Origin: a virus
Reading direction: 5' to 3' (one strand)
Virus record (IMG/VR): IMGVR_UViG_3300046048_000102
Coordinates: 1-47,134 of that record
DNA: 47,134 nucleotides
The position numbers and the translations under genes were made by a program. A model generated the notes under the pieces. That model had not been told where the DNA came from. It saw only the letters and a program-made list of their open reading frames with translations, and did not search any database. Within the stretch, counting starts at the first letter, position 1. Each line of letters opens with the position of its first letter. Positions 41,201-47,134 of the stretch are shown piece after piece.

Positions 41201-41284
41201 CTAGAAGTTGAGGTACATGATGGTGATTACGATAGAGAGCACTATCCAGGGAGACAGGATCATTACGACGATAGCTTTGTTCAT
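41201..41284 (-). CDS. 27-aa transmembrane micropeptide
   Basis: MNKAIVVMILSPWIVLSIVI then TIMYLNF: one hydrophobic helix with a Lys near the N-terminus. The start overlaps the upstream stop as ATGA. Shares the SPWIVLS core with the micropeptide at 40402-40479. Role unknown; membrane-acting early peptides in phages often modulate host transport or block superinfection. Confidence 0.65.
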   Translation of the reverse strand: MNKAIVVMILSPWIVLSIVITIMYLNF

Positions 41285-41403
41285 GACAGCCCCTCCTCAT
41301 AGACCATGGTGGTGTGGCATTGGCAGCAGAGTTGCCCGTCCACTGTGTCGCCTTCTGCTCCGCACTTGATGCAGATCTCGATCTGGATCATGTCCTGGTC
41401 CAT
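41281..41403 (-). CDS. 40-aa zinc-knuckle protein, first early gene
   Basis: MDQDMIQIEICIKCGAEGDT then VDGQLCCQCHTTMVYEEGLS: CxxC and CCxC pairs that would bind one zinc. GAAGGAGC lies eight bases before the ATG. It is the first recognisable gene after the structured gene-free segment and opens the leftmost early cluster. Confidence 0.7.
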   Translation of the reverse strand: MDQDMIQIEICIKCGAEGDTVDGQLCCQCHTTMVYEEGLS

Positions 41404-41417
41404 GTTCTGCTCCTTCG

Positions 41418-41828
41418 GTGTGGGTGTTAGGCGAGGGAAGCGTCGCCTTCGCAATTAGAGGCGACGCTGGACGGAGCCTAATCACACACACTACAAACAC
41501 CCCACGAGGCGAGGCGTAAGCCGAGCATAGCAGTAAGCGCGGCTATCCGAGGCGCTCTTGCTTCATGCCGAGGAACCGAGCGAAGCGAAGGTCCCACGAC
41601 AAGTGGGTGCCGTGCTAAGCCGAACGCTCCGGGGTCATGTGAGGCTGGTACTGGTCGAAGCGACGGCTCTTCGTCGCTGAGACGAGGAGCGTAGCGACGA
41701 CGGGCTTCGAGTGGGCCAAGCTAGGTAGATGACGTAGGCGCAGTTGCCTGGGCAGCCCAGCGTTATTCAAGCCGTGTGCCAGCGGTTGGCATTATGGCTG
41801 GCGCATGGCTTGAAGCTGGGCGTAGGCA
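41418..41828 (+). ncRNA. Candidate structured RNA / highly folded gene-free segment
   Basis: No convincing frame on either strand. Strong nested stems: 41418-41491 (outer 9-bp arm with one mismatch, TTAGGC/GCCTAA, inner GCGTCGCCT/AGGCGACGC); 41655-41710 (TCGAAGC/GCTTCGA enclosing AGCGACG-CGTCGCT-AGCGACG, which can pair in two alternative ways); and 41745-41828 (TGCCT/AGGCA, GCCCAGC/GCTGGGC and an 18-bp arm 41766-41783 with 41797-41814). The two non-Watson-Crick pairs of the 18-bp arm are G-U if read as plus-strand RNA but A-C if minus, favouring the plus strand. It could be an RNA gene or a DNA structure at the genome end. Confidence 0.5.
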
Positions 41829-41845
41829 CGTTGCTTTTAGATCTT

Positions 41846-42226
41846 AATGCTACACCCAGAGCTACTTCCAGGCGAACCTATACAAGTTCATGTGAGGCGT
41901 TATTGTCAGGGTTAATGAACCTAGAGCAGGGTGTTGCTCGTGGTTGTTGCCTGATGCCCTGTATTTGGGGTTGCTCTAGGTGTGGCTCTGTGGGTGTAGA
42001 ACTTGGTGTGGCTCTGGGTGTAGAACTTGGTGTGGCTCTGGGTGTAGAGCCGAGGGTAGAGCGAGGAGCAAAAAGGCAGGTGGCAGCAAACACACATCCA
42101 ACCCCCAACTGACCCCTGAAACAGGCAAAAGGGTACCCCCGAGCGACACCCGAGGCTTGCCCTGGAGGTTGATTTGCTCTGGAAGTGGCTCTTGGTGTGG
42201 CATTTGACGTTGCTCTAGGTGTGGCC
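41846..42226. repeat. G/T-rich direct repeat array bounded by 26-bp inverted repeat
   Basis: A core near GCTCTGGGTGTAG recurs at about 41972, 41985, 42011, 42035, 42188 and 42212 on the plus strand and once inverted at about 41849. Units of 24-26 bases (41981-42006, 42007-42030, 42031-42052) are nearly identical. The 26-base arm 41846-41871 is the inverted partner of 42179-42204 (two G-U type and one other mismatch). A T6 run lies at 42233-42238 just after the array. Frames through it merely repeat TPRATS-like units and lack binding sites, so I treat it as non-coding, possibly the terminal/packaging region. Confidence 0.65.
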
Positions 42227-42311
42227 TTGGCATTTTTTCGGGGTAAGGGGGGTAAATTTAAGCGCACCCGTAGCGTTGACCTCTTCAGACTTTTCTACCA
42301 AATTTTGTCCT

Positions 42312-42369
42312 GGGTGAGGGGGAGGACAGCATCAACACCTAACTGCCCTCCTTATTCCCCATCTCACCC
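42312..42369 (-). terminator. Nested hairpin directly after the 56-aa gene
   Basis: GGGTGAG/CTCACCC encloses GGAGGGCAG/CTGTCCTCC (minus strand), starting at the base after the stop codon of the gene at 42370-42540. The only imperfect pair is G-U on the minus strand, consistent with an mRNA structure. No T run follows, so it is either an intrinsic-like transcript end or an RNA stability element at the end of the late operon. Confidence 0.5.
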
Positions 42370-42540
42370 TTACTGATCGTATTCAGTAGTCCGTTCTATT
42401 AGAACTGCGATTAACTTAGCTAGATCGTGTAGGTCTCGTTCCAGTTTCTTGAAATGCCCATTTAGTATCACCCACACAGGGACTAGAATTGCTACTGAAG
42501 TAGCTAGTAATTGAAGCATGTGATGGGTCCATACATGCAT
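42370..42540 (-). CDS. 56-aa membrane protein
   Basis: MHVWTHHMLQLLATSVAILV then PVWVILNGHFKKLERDLHDL and a helical charged end: one membrane segment followed by a cytoplasmic helix. GAGGTGA lies before the ATG. It is the last gene before the gene-free terminal segment, where T7 has the tiny gene 19.5. Its PVWVIL core recalls the micropeptides at 40402 and 41201. A small holin-like role is possible. Confidence 0.65.
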   Translation of the reverse strand: MHVWTHHMLQLLATSVAILVPVWVILNGHFKKLERDLHDLAKLIAVLIERTTEYDQ

Positions 42541-42584
42541 ATATCGTCACCTCATCTTTAGAAGTGAAGAGTGAGTCTAATACA

Positions 42585-42914
42585 CTATCGTAACTTCACT
42601 TCAGCTACTTGTTTCAGATATGTCATAAAGTCACCAACAAGGGTTTCGATTACAGATTCGTCATTATATGCATCCCCGAACTTAGTCGTACGCTCGGAGA
42701 GTATAGCATGAACACCCTCATGCACAAGTGTATCCAGGAGTTCCTCTGGGTGTTGCTTGGATCTATAGCAGATCACCTTCTCATTATGGAAGCACTTACC
42801 ATAAAAGACCTCACCTGGACCAGCCTTGGCTGTCTCCTGGTCTTCGGCCTTGGTGAACTTCCTTAGCGCCCACCACTTACCAGCGATGAGCACCCTCTTG
42901 GGTAAGTTACACAT
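42585..42914 (-). CDS. Zincin-like (HExxH) small protein
   Basis: 109 aa starting MCNLPKRVLIAGKWWALRKF, with LVHEGVHAILSER at 63-75: an HExxH zinc-peptidase motif (His65, Glu66, His69) and a possible third ligand in NDESVIETLVGDF. The preceding CYRSKQHPEELLDT and GEVFYGKCF fit a small SprT/ImmA-like zincin fold. The start at 42914 is chosen because AAGGGGA precedes it. Position just after the terminase is unusual for a peptidase; the target is unknown. Confidence 0.75.
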   Translation of the reverse strand: MCNLPKRVLIAGKWWALRKFTKAEDQETAKAGPGEVFYGKCFHNEKVICYRSKQHPEELLDTLVHEGVHAILSERTTKFGDAYNDESVIETLVGDFMTYLKQVAEVKLR

Positions 42915-43036
42915 CTGTAATCCCCTTATATGGTTTTCTATATATAACACCTAAAGGTATCCCCTTAGGCTCTGACACTATACTCACACCTCACTGTAAC
43001 CCTCTACAAGACATATAGCTAGATCCAACTCTATGT
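42915..43036 (-). promoter_or_regulatory. AT-rich leader with hairpin before the zincin gene
   Basis: The gap after the large terminase holds an 8-bp hairpin with loop GATA (CCTAAGGG/CCTTTAGG with one G-T pair, 42950-42969) followed by TATATATAG-type AT-rich sequence on the minus strand. It may be a promoter or a processing site; no clear sigma-70 pair with proper spacing was found. Confidence 0.35.
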
Positions 43037-44710
43037 CTATCTAAGTTTCTTCCAGGAGGTGTTCGAAGGAGGAGCGCTGCCCTGCAGCACGAAGATCTCA
43101 TTCATCTTCCTCAGCTCTTCATCCCACATTCGGGACTTATGATCTTCCTGTATGTTTTGCTCATCCCGAGCCATGACTTCCACCCAGTATGCTACCGCCA
43201 TAGCTAAAGCATCCAACCTATCGTCGTGCTTTAAGCTGCCTCGGTCTCTGGTGAGATGAGTGAGTTGGTAGCAGAAAGAGTAACGTACATCGTCGTACTC
43301 GAGGTCGGCTTTAAGCACACTTGGGTCTATAACCATCTTATGTCGGTTAAAGACTGGCTCAAGTGTGTCTATGATCCGCTTCTCTTTCTGAACATTGTGT
43401 CGAATCTCCTCTGTCGAACAAGGGTAGATACGGGCTAGGACTGGCGAGAGGATCTGGGTGAACATACCATCTCCGAAGTTGGATTCTATGATGATGTAGT
43501 TCACCTTATGCTCCTTGGCGATCTGGGCTAGCTTTACCAGGACTCCTTCTTCGTAGCCACCCTGTAATCCGCCAAGAGCCGTACAATAAAGCGTACCGTA
43601 CGAGTGTTTAACAACTGCATAGCCAGTTTCATCACGGCCCCTCCCTGAAGGGTCAATCACCATGACAGACCCTTGGTACTCGGCCCACTTCTCGTCTACG
43701 TATAGAGGACGGTAGAAGCGGTCGCCTGTAAAGCCGACATTAGGTATATCCTTGATCTGCTGCTGTGGACCTGATGCCCACCCTATGCTGATAGGTGCCT
43801 TGTCTCCTACGCACTCCAAGACGATTAGGTCTGACTGCTTGAGTGGAAAGCGTAGCATGTCGCTCAACGTAGTGTCGAGCATGAACTGAAGGGCAAACCC
43901 AGAGCGCCCATAAGCAGACTCTCGTTCCAAAAGGTCTATCTCAGTAAAGCGACTGGGGTCAGTTGGGCTCCCTGAAATGGATGGGTTTCTCTCCAGCTCC
44001 TCCATCAGGGAGGGGGCGAGAGAGCCATCATACTTGCCTAGGTCAGCAACTTGGGGGAACCGAGCGGTCCAGATTCTGCATTGGTATCCTTTTTCACGGA
44101 GTCGATTGTAGACCGAGGCCTCTGTCTGAGGAGTTCCCAGATAAGTGATTCGACCCACCTCGGGCATGATAATAGCCTCGAACTCCATAACCGTCTGCAG
44201 CAACTTATCTCGCTTGTCTTCGGTGTCACTGTTATTCAAAACCTCCACGTCATCAGCGATGATGTGGGTGGCCCGTGATCCGGTCATTTGCCCGAACACG
44301 CCAACGGATTTCACGCTAGGAGCGTGAGCGGCTCGAGCAGGAGCCACATCGAAAGCAATCTTGGAGCTCCTCATGTCGTCATCCGGTGCCAGGTGTTTGA
44401 GGATATCGACCTCCGTAATCAACCGTTGGGTGAAGATGGAGAAATCGTCGGCCCTCTGCTTACTGGCTGACACGATGAGGAATTTCTGATCGGGATCGTT
44501 GAGCAGGGACCACAGCACATAAGCTGAAGTGATCCAGCTCTTACCAACCCCACGGAACGCCTCGATGATCTGCCGCTTTGGCCCATACTGCAACCAGTAG
44601 GCTATCTCATATTGGCGTGGGGTAGGATCGGGGAGCCTCAGATGCTTCCAAATTACAAAAAGGAAATTTCTGAAGTCCTCCTTGACTAACTGCAGGTCTG
44701 TCTTCCCCAA
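43037..44710 (-). CDS. Large terminase subunit, DNA maturase B (gp19-like)
   Basis: 557 aa (T7 gp19 586). Walker A region IIEAFRGVGKSWITSAYVLW (about 48-67), Walker B THIIADDVEVLNN (about 148-160), coupling motif ITYLGTPQTEASVYN, and nuclease motif SVMVIDPSGRGRDETGYAVV (about 347-366). It packages concatemeric DNA and cuts the ends. There is no ATG; TTG at 44710 is the start, since the frame is closed by TGA shortly upstream. Confidence 0.96.
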   Translation of the reverse strand: MGKTDLQLVKEDFRNFLFVIWKHLRLPDPTPRQYEIAYWLQYGPKRQIIEAFRGVGKSWITSAYVLWSLLNDPDQKFLIVSASKQRADDFSIFTQRLITEVDILKHLAPDDDMRSSKIAFDVAPARAAHAPSVKSVGVFGQMTGSRATHIIADDVEVLNNSDTEDKRDKLLQTVMEFEAIIMPEVGRITYLGTPQTEASVYNRLREKGYQCRIWTARFPQVADLGKYDGSLAPSLMEELERNPSISGSPTDPSRFTEIDLLERESAYGRSGFALQFMLDTTLSDMLRFPLKQSDLIVLECVGDKAPISIGWASGPQQQIKDIPNVGFTGDRFYRPLYVDEKWAEYQGSVMVIDPSGRGRDETGYAVVKHSYGTLYCTALGGLQGGYEEGVLVKLAQIAKEHKVNYIIIESNFGDGMFTQILSPVLARIYPCSTEEIRHNVQKEKRIIDTLEPVFNRHKMVIDPSVLKADLEYDDVRYSFCYQLTHLTRDRGSLKHDDRLDALAMAVAYWVEVMARDEQNIQEDHKSRMWDEELRKMNEIFVLQGSAPPSNTSWKKLR

Positions 44711-44728
44711 TAAACACCCCCAGAACCA

Positions 44729-44789
44729 CGCTGAATTTCAATTCTCAGCGGGTTTAATGGGAAAGGTGAGGGGTAGGGTACCCCACACC
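44729..44789 (-). promoter_or_regulatory. Two hairpins between the terminase genes
   Basis: The 89-base gap holds GGTGTGGGG/CCCCTCACC (44765-44789, one mismatch) followed by TTT, then CGCTGA/TCAGCG (44729-44750) just before the TTG start. ACCCGCTGA between them resembles part of the candidate promoter core. They may be processing sites or a weak promoter/terminator pair separating the two subunits. Confidence 0.45.
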
Positions 44790-44799
44790 TCCCTGAACG

Positions 44800-45009
44800 C
44801 TATTCAGCGGCCGCAGAGAACGGTAAAACCTCGGCCAGTTTGAGGATATTCTCCCCTTCCTTGACCTCTACGGTAATGTCGTTATCCTTCAGCAACTGAA
44901 TTATGTTCTTGTAGTCTGAAGCTGTAGCATCTCCCGACTCGACCCTCTTTATTAGATCGAGTACGGACTTATCAAACAACTCGGCTAACTTATCTAATCT
45001 GTTAGACAT
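44800..45009 (-). CDS. Small terminase subunit, DNA maturase A (gp18-like)
   Basis: 69 aa: MSNRLDKLAELFDKSVLDLI, then ATASDYKNIIQLLKDNDITV, a short helical protein ending LAEVLPFSAAAE. Length and the TASDYKNIIQLLKDN pattern recall T7 gp18 (89 aa; ...LYNAINKLLDRH...). It lies directly before the large subunit, as in T7, and its ATG overlaps the end of the preceding virion gene. Confidence 0.8.
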   Translation of the reverse strand: MSNRLDKLAELFDKSVLDLIKRVESGDATASDYKNIIQLLKDNDITVEVKEGENILKLAEVLPFSAAAE

Positions 45010-47134
45010 AGGATACAGCGAGTACCTCAGCAGCAGTAGGAATCAAGCCTCGGTACTGCCAACCTCCATTCTCCCCCCTATCGAAGCGAAGGGCATCTCC
45101 CTGCGCCAGCACCATCTGGTTCGATTTAACGAGGATGTGAACTTCGGTGTCAGCTGCAGGGGATTTGTCGGTCAACCACTTGACGTGGCTGTAGTCCAGA
45201 TCTCCAGCTTCGATATCGAAGGTTATGGAGTCGTGCTCGGTCCCACTCCCCGATACCTTAGTTACACTGAGATCGGATTCGATAGTGTACCCACTGCCAG
45301 CAGCGGTGACTTCAAAGGTAGCGATATCATCCGATCCATCGACGGTGAGGACAGTGATCTGTCCTCCAGTCGCACCGGACTGAACGAGAGCCAGAACATC
45401 ACCAGCAGCTGCCGTAGCGGTAGCCACGGAGCAGGTGAGGTAGCTCCCAAGCCTCAAGCCACCCAAGAGAACATAGTCGGTGTCGAGAACCTGGGCTACT
45501 CCATCCTCTTCCACCACATAGGTCTCCTCGGTAGCACAGGCGGCATCGATCGTGTTCTCGATGGCCAGCTTGTTACCCAGAGCAAACGTATGGCACATCC
45601 GGACTCCATCCCCGTCGTCTACAAGGGCCTGGGTGTCATTAATCGTGCAGATGAGGCTCCCAGTACCAGAGAGCGTATACGAGGACGCAGGAACAGTAAT
45701 CCACTCGTCTTCTGTGGTGATGGCAGAGATCGTGAAGGTCGCATCCCCGGTGTGACCCGTGGAGGTGACATCATCCTCTACCGTGTAGTCCTGCCCAGGG
45801 TTCATGACCGCAAACGTGGCGATCGCAGACCCAGCCAGGGTGAGGACTTCAATATAGCAGCCAGACCCAGATTCACCCACGGGGGTAGCATCAAGGGTGA
45901 TGATATCTCCCACTTCGTAGTCAGACCCACCGTCCTTGACAGCGATGGTCTTGACTCCCCCAGCCCGAGCTTGGCGCTCAATCGTCTTGGAACCCGTAGA
46001 GGTCGAATACGCACTGACCGTTGGGGTTGCCCCGACGTGGCTCGAGGTGAAGGTGAATACGTTGGTAACTGCATTGGTGAAGGTCGCCCAGAGCCAATCG
46101 CCCTGAGTCGGCTTCCTGCGTTCCCTGGAGATGGTCCCATTCAGCTCGTAAGCATAGGGGCCGATCTCATCCACATACACAGGACCAGTAAGGTCAGCAG
46201 CGTACGTAGGGTCTGCCAGGAACGTGACCGTCCCACCAGACAGTGTGTAGTCGCCAATAGCCGTAAGATCGAAGCGGCCACCAGTGTCCCCGCTTGCATC
46301 ATGGAGCTCCAGGTCATCAGCGACGGTATAGCCAACACCCCTCGAGGTGATGGCAAATGTAGCGATGTCATCCGATTCATCGACGGACAGGACCGTAATC
46401 CTGCCACCCTTGTCGGTGGTCTGCATGACTTTGAGCACGTCCCCGGCTGCGAACGTTCCGGTCTCCGTGGAGATGTGACCAGCTCGAATGGAACCGTAGG
46501 TGTTGATCTTCATCTCAGTGAAGGCCGCATCGGGAGGAGTCAGGTTGTTCCCGTCACCCGCCCGAGCAATCTTGATCGAGTACGTCTGAAATGCGGTAGC
46601 ATCATCGACGTTTGTATCGATCGCATTGATCGTTGCAGCGGCGGGGAGCCCAACGTTGGTGATCTCCCATACTGGCTTGTTATAGGTCTTACCAGAAGCA
46701 TCGACATCAGCGATCGTGGCGATGCTCAGCGTACAGTCGGCTCCCGCAGCGGAGTCGGTCGTAGTTGCCAGACCAGCTTCGACGTGGTAGCCACTCCCAC
46801 GAGTTACGAGCCCGACAGTCGCTACTGCGTCTGAGGCGCCCAGCGTGAGAACTTCATATACCCCGTTAGCCCCACCTGACTGAGTAATCGTCAGGAGATC
46901 ACCAACAGCGTAGTTGGTTCCACCAGCAGCTACGGTTACGGTGCCGATAGGCCCGTAGGTCCTCACGCCACCCTGGGCGAAGCCTTTGGTGTACGTTCCG
47001 GTTCCATCAGCGATAGTGAAGTCGTTGATTGATCCATCAGGGAAGACGGAGACCACTGTGACCACAGCGTCAGCTGGGCTCGAGGTTCCCGTGTAGCCCT
47101 GGCAGATAAGAGTGAACTTGTCACCCACAACGTA
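45002..47134 (-). CDS. Large repeat-containing virion protein, C-terminal part (enters from the right edge)
   Basis: 710 codons open to the right edge, with no start in the window; the N-terminus is at 1-670. The chain repeats a unit of about 55-60 residues: a GDxL strand, ITVLTVDGSDDIATFEVT-like strand pair, then GSGYT(I/V)xxDL. Copies are seen at VLSVDESDDIATFAITSRG, VLTVDGSDDIATFEVTAAG, VLTLAGSAIATFAVMNPG and VLTLGASDAVATVGLVTRG. This is a tandem beta-structure, probably trimeric. The end DALRFDRGENGGWQYRGLIP looks like a compact cap domain. It ends overlapping the small terminase gene. Confidence 0.75.
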   Translation of the reverse strand, partial: YVVGDKFTLICQGYTGTSSPADAVVTVVSVFPDGSINDFTIADGTGTYTKGFAQGGVRTYGPIGTVTVAAGGTNYAVGDLLTITQSGGANGVYEVLTLGASDAVATVGLVTRGSGYHVEAGLATTTDSAAGADCTLSIATIADVDASGKTYNKPVWEITNVGLPAAATINAIDTNVDDATAFQTYSIKIARAGDGNNLTPPDAAFTEMKINTYGSIRAGHISTETGTFAAGDVLKVMQTTDKGGRITVLSVDESDDIATFAITSRGVGYTVADDLELHDASGDTGGRFDLTAIGDYTLSGGTVTFLADPTYAADLTGPVYVDEIGPYAYELNGTISRERRKPTQGDWLWATFTNAVTNVFTFTSSHVGATPTVSAYSTSTGSKTIERQARAGGVKTIAVKDGGSDYEVGDIITLDATPVGESGSGCYIEVLTLAGSAIATFAVMNPGQDYTVEDDVTSTGHTGDATFTISAITTEDEWITVPASSYTLSGTGSLICTINDTQALVDDGDGVRMCHTFALGNKLAIENTIDAACATEETYVVEEDGVAQVLDTDYVLLGGLRLGSYLTCSVATATAAAGDVLALVQSGATGGQITVLTVDGSDDIATFEVTAAGSGYTIESDLSVTKVSGSGTEHDSITFDIEAGDLDYSHVKWLTDKSPAADTEVHILVKSNQMVLAQGDALRFDRGENGGWQYRGLIPTAAEVLAVSYV
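46774..47134. repeat. Terminal overlap, right copy
   Basis: Second copy of positions 1-361, with 11 substitutions, all in the part nearest the right edge (46901-47134), while 46774-46900 equal 1-127 exactly. The differences cause only a few conservative amino-acid changes (for example SIKDF to SINDF and TNYVVGD to TNYAVGD), as expected for two alleles of the same gene. Confidence 0.85.

Noticed and set aside
41971-42226. CRISPR array
   Set aside because: Units are adjacent or irregularly spaced with no unique spacers of constant length, and no cas genes are present.
41878-42267. 129-aa frame with TPRATS repeats on the minus strand, and a plus-strand frame over the same array
   Set aside because: Produced by the DNA repeats in several frames, starts with GTG and no binding site, low complexity without a protein-like pattern.
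42950-42969. Palindrome CCTAAAGG/CCTTAGG as terminator
   Set aside because: No T run follows on either strand, so I list it only as part of a possible regulatory leader.
45137-46834. 565-aa open frame on the plus strand
   Set aside because: Lies opposite the repeat-rich virion gene; composition (Arg/Ser/Asp/Gly-rich) is what a biased antisense frame gives, there is no binding site, and all other genes are on the minus strand.

Overview
The window is an almost complete genome of a T7-like podophage (lytic, tailed, Autographiviridae-type). It carries a single-subunit RNA polymerase, gp2.5-type SSB, endonuclease I, gp4-type primase-helicase, family A DNA polymerase, gp6-type exonuclease, T7-type portal/scaffold/capsid, tail tube A/B, gp13-16-like internal virion proteins, lysozyme, holin, and small and large terminase subunits. 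Every convincing gene is on the minus strand, so transcription runs from high to low coordinates. There is no integrase, repressor or CRISPR array. The cobalamin-dependent ribonucleotide reductase and the AVWDE/GSGY-repeat virion proteins recall aquatic podophages, but the host cannot be named from the sequence.

Layout in transcription order. (1) About 42.3-41.4 kb holds no convincing gene: strong hairpins, a G/T-rich repeat array and long inverted repeats, at the place where T7-like genomes have their physical ends. (2) 41.4-33.8 kb is the early region: about 20 small genes, often overlapping by 1-4 nt, including two paralogous membrane micropeptides, several zinc-ribbon proteins, a SLOG/DUF2493 protein, a DnaJ-type zinc-finger protein, a degenerate tRNA-Glu-like element, a multi-zinc-finger protein and an MH-clan metallopeptidase. 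(3) 33.7-22.6 kb is RNA polymerase and DNA metabolism. (4) 22.6-3.3 kb is virion morphogenesis, with a rho-independent terminator after the capsid gene, followed by lysozyme. (5) 3.3-0 kb, continuing at 46.8-42.4 kb, is the tail fibre/receptor module, holin, a large repeat-containing virion protein, the terminases, a zincin-like protein and a small membrane protein.

The two window ends overlap: positions 1-361 and 46774-47134 are the same piece of one gene with 11 mismatches, so the map closes into a circle of about 46.77 kb and the split gene encodes one 813-aa protein.

Most notable: the 1718-aa gp16-like ejection protein contains what looks like an intact GGDEF (cyclic-dinucleotide cyclase-type) domain, so an enzyme domain may be delivered with the phage DNA. 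Also notable are the highly structured gene-free segment, a candidate phage promoter seen twice (17 of 23 positions like the T7 promoter at one site), an endonuclease gene with no ATG/GTG/TTG start that sits +1 to the SSB stop codon, and a family of coupled transmembrane micropeptides.
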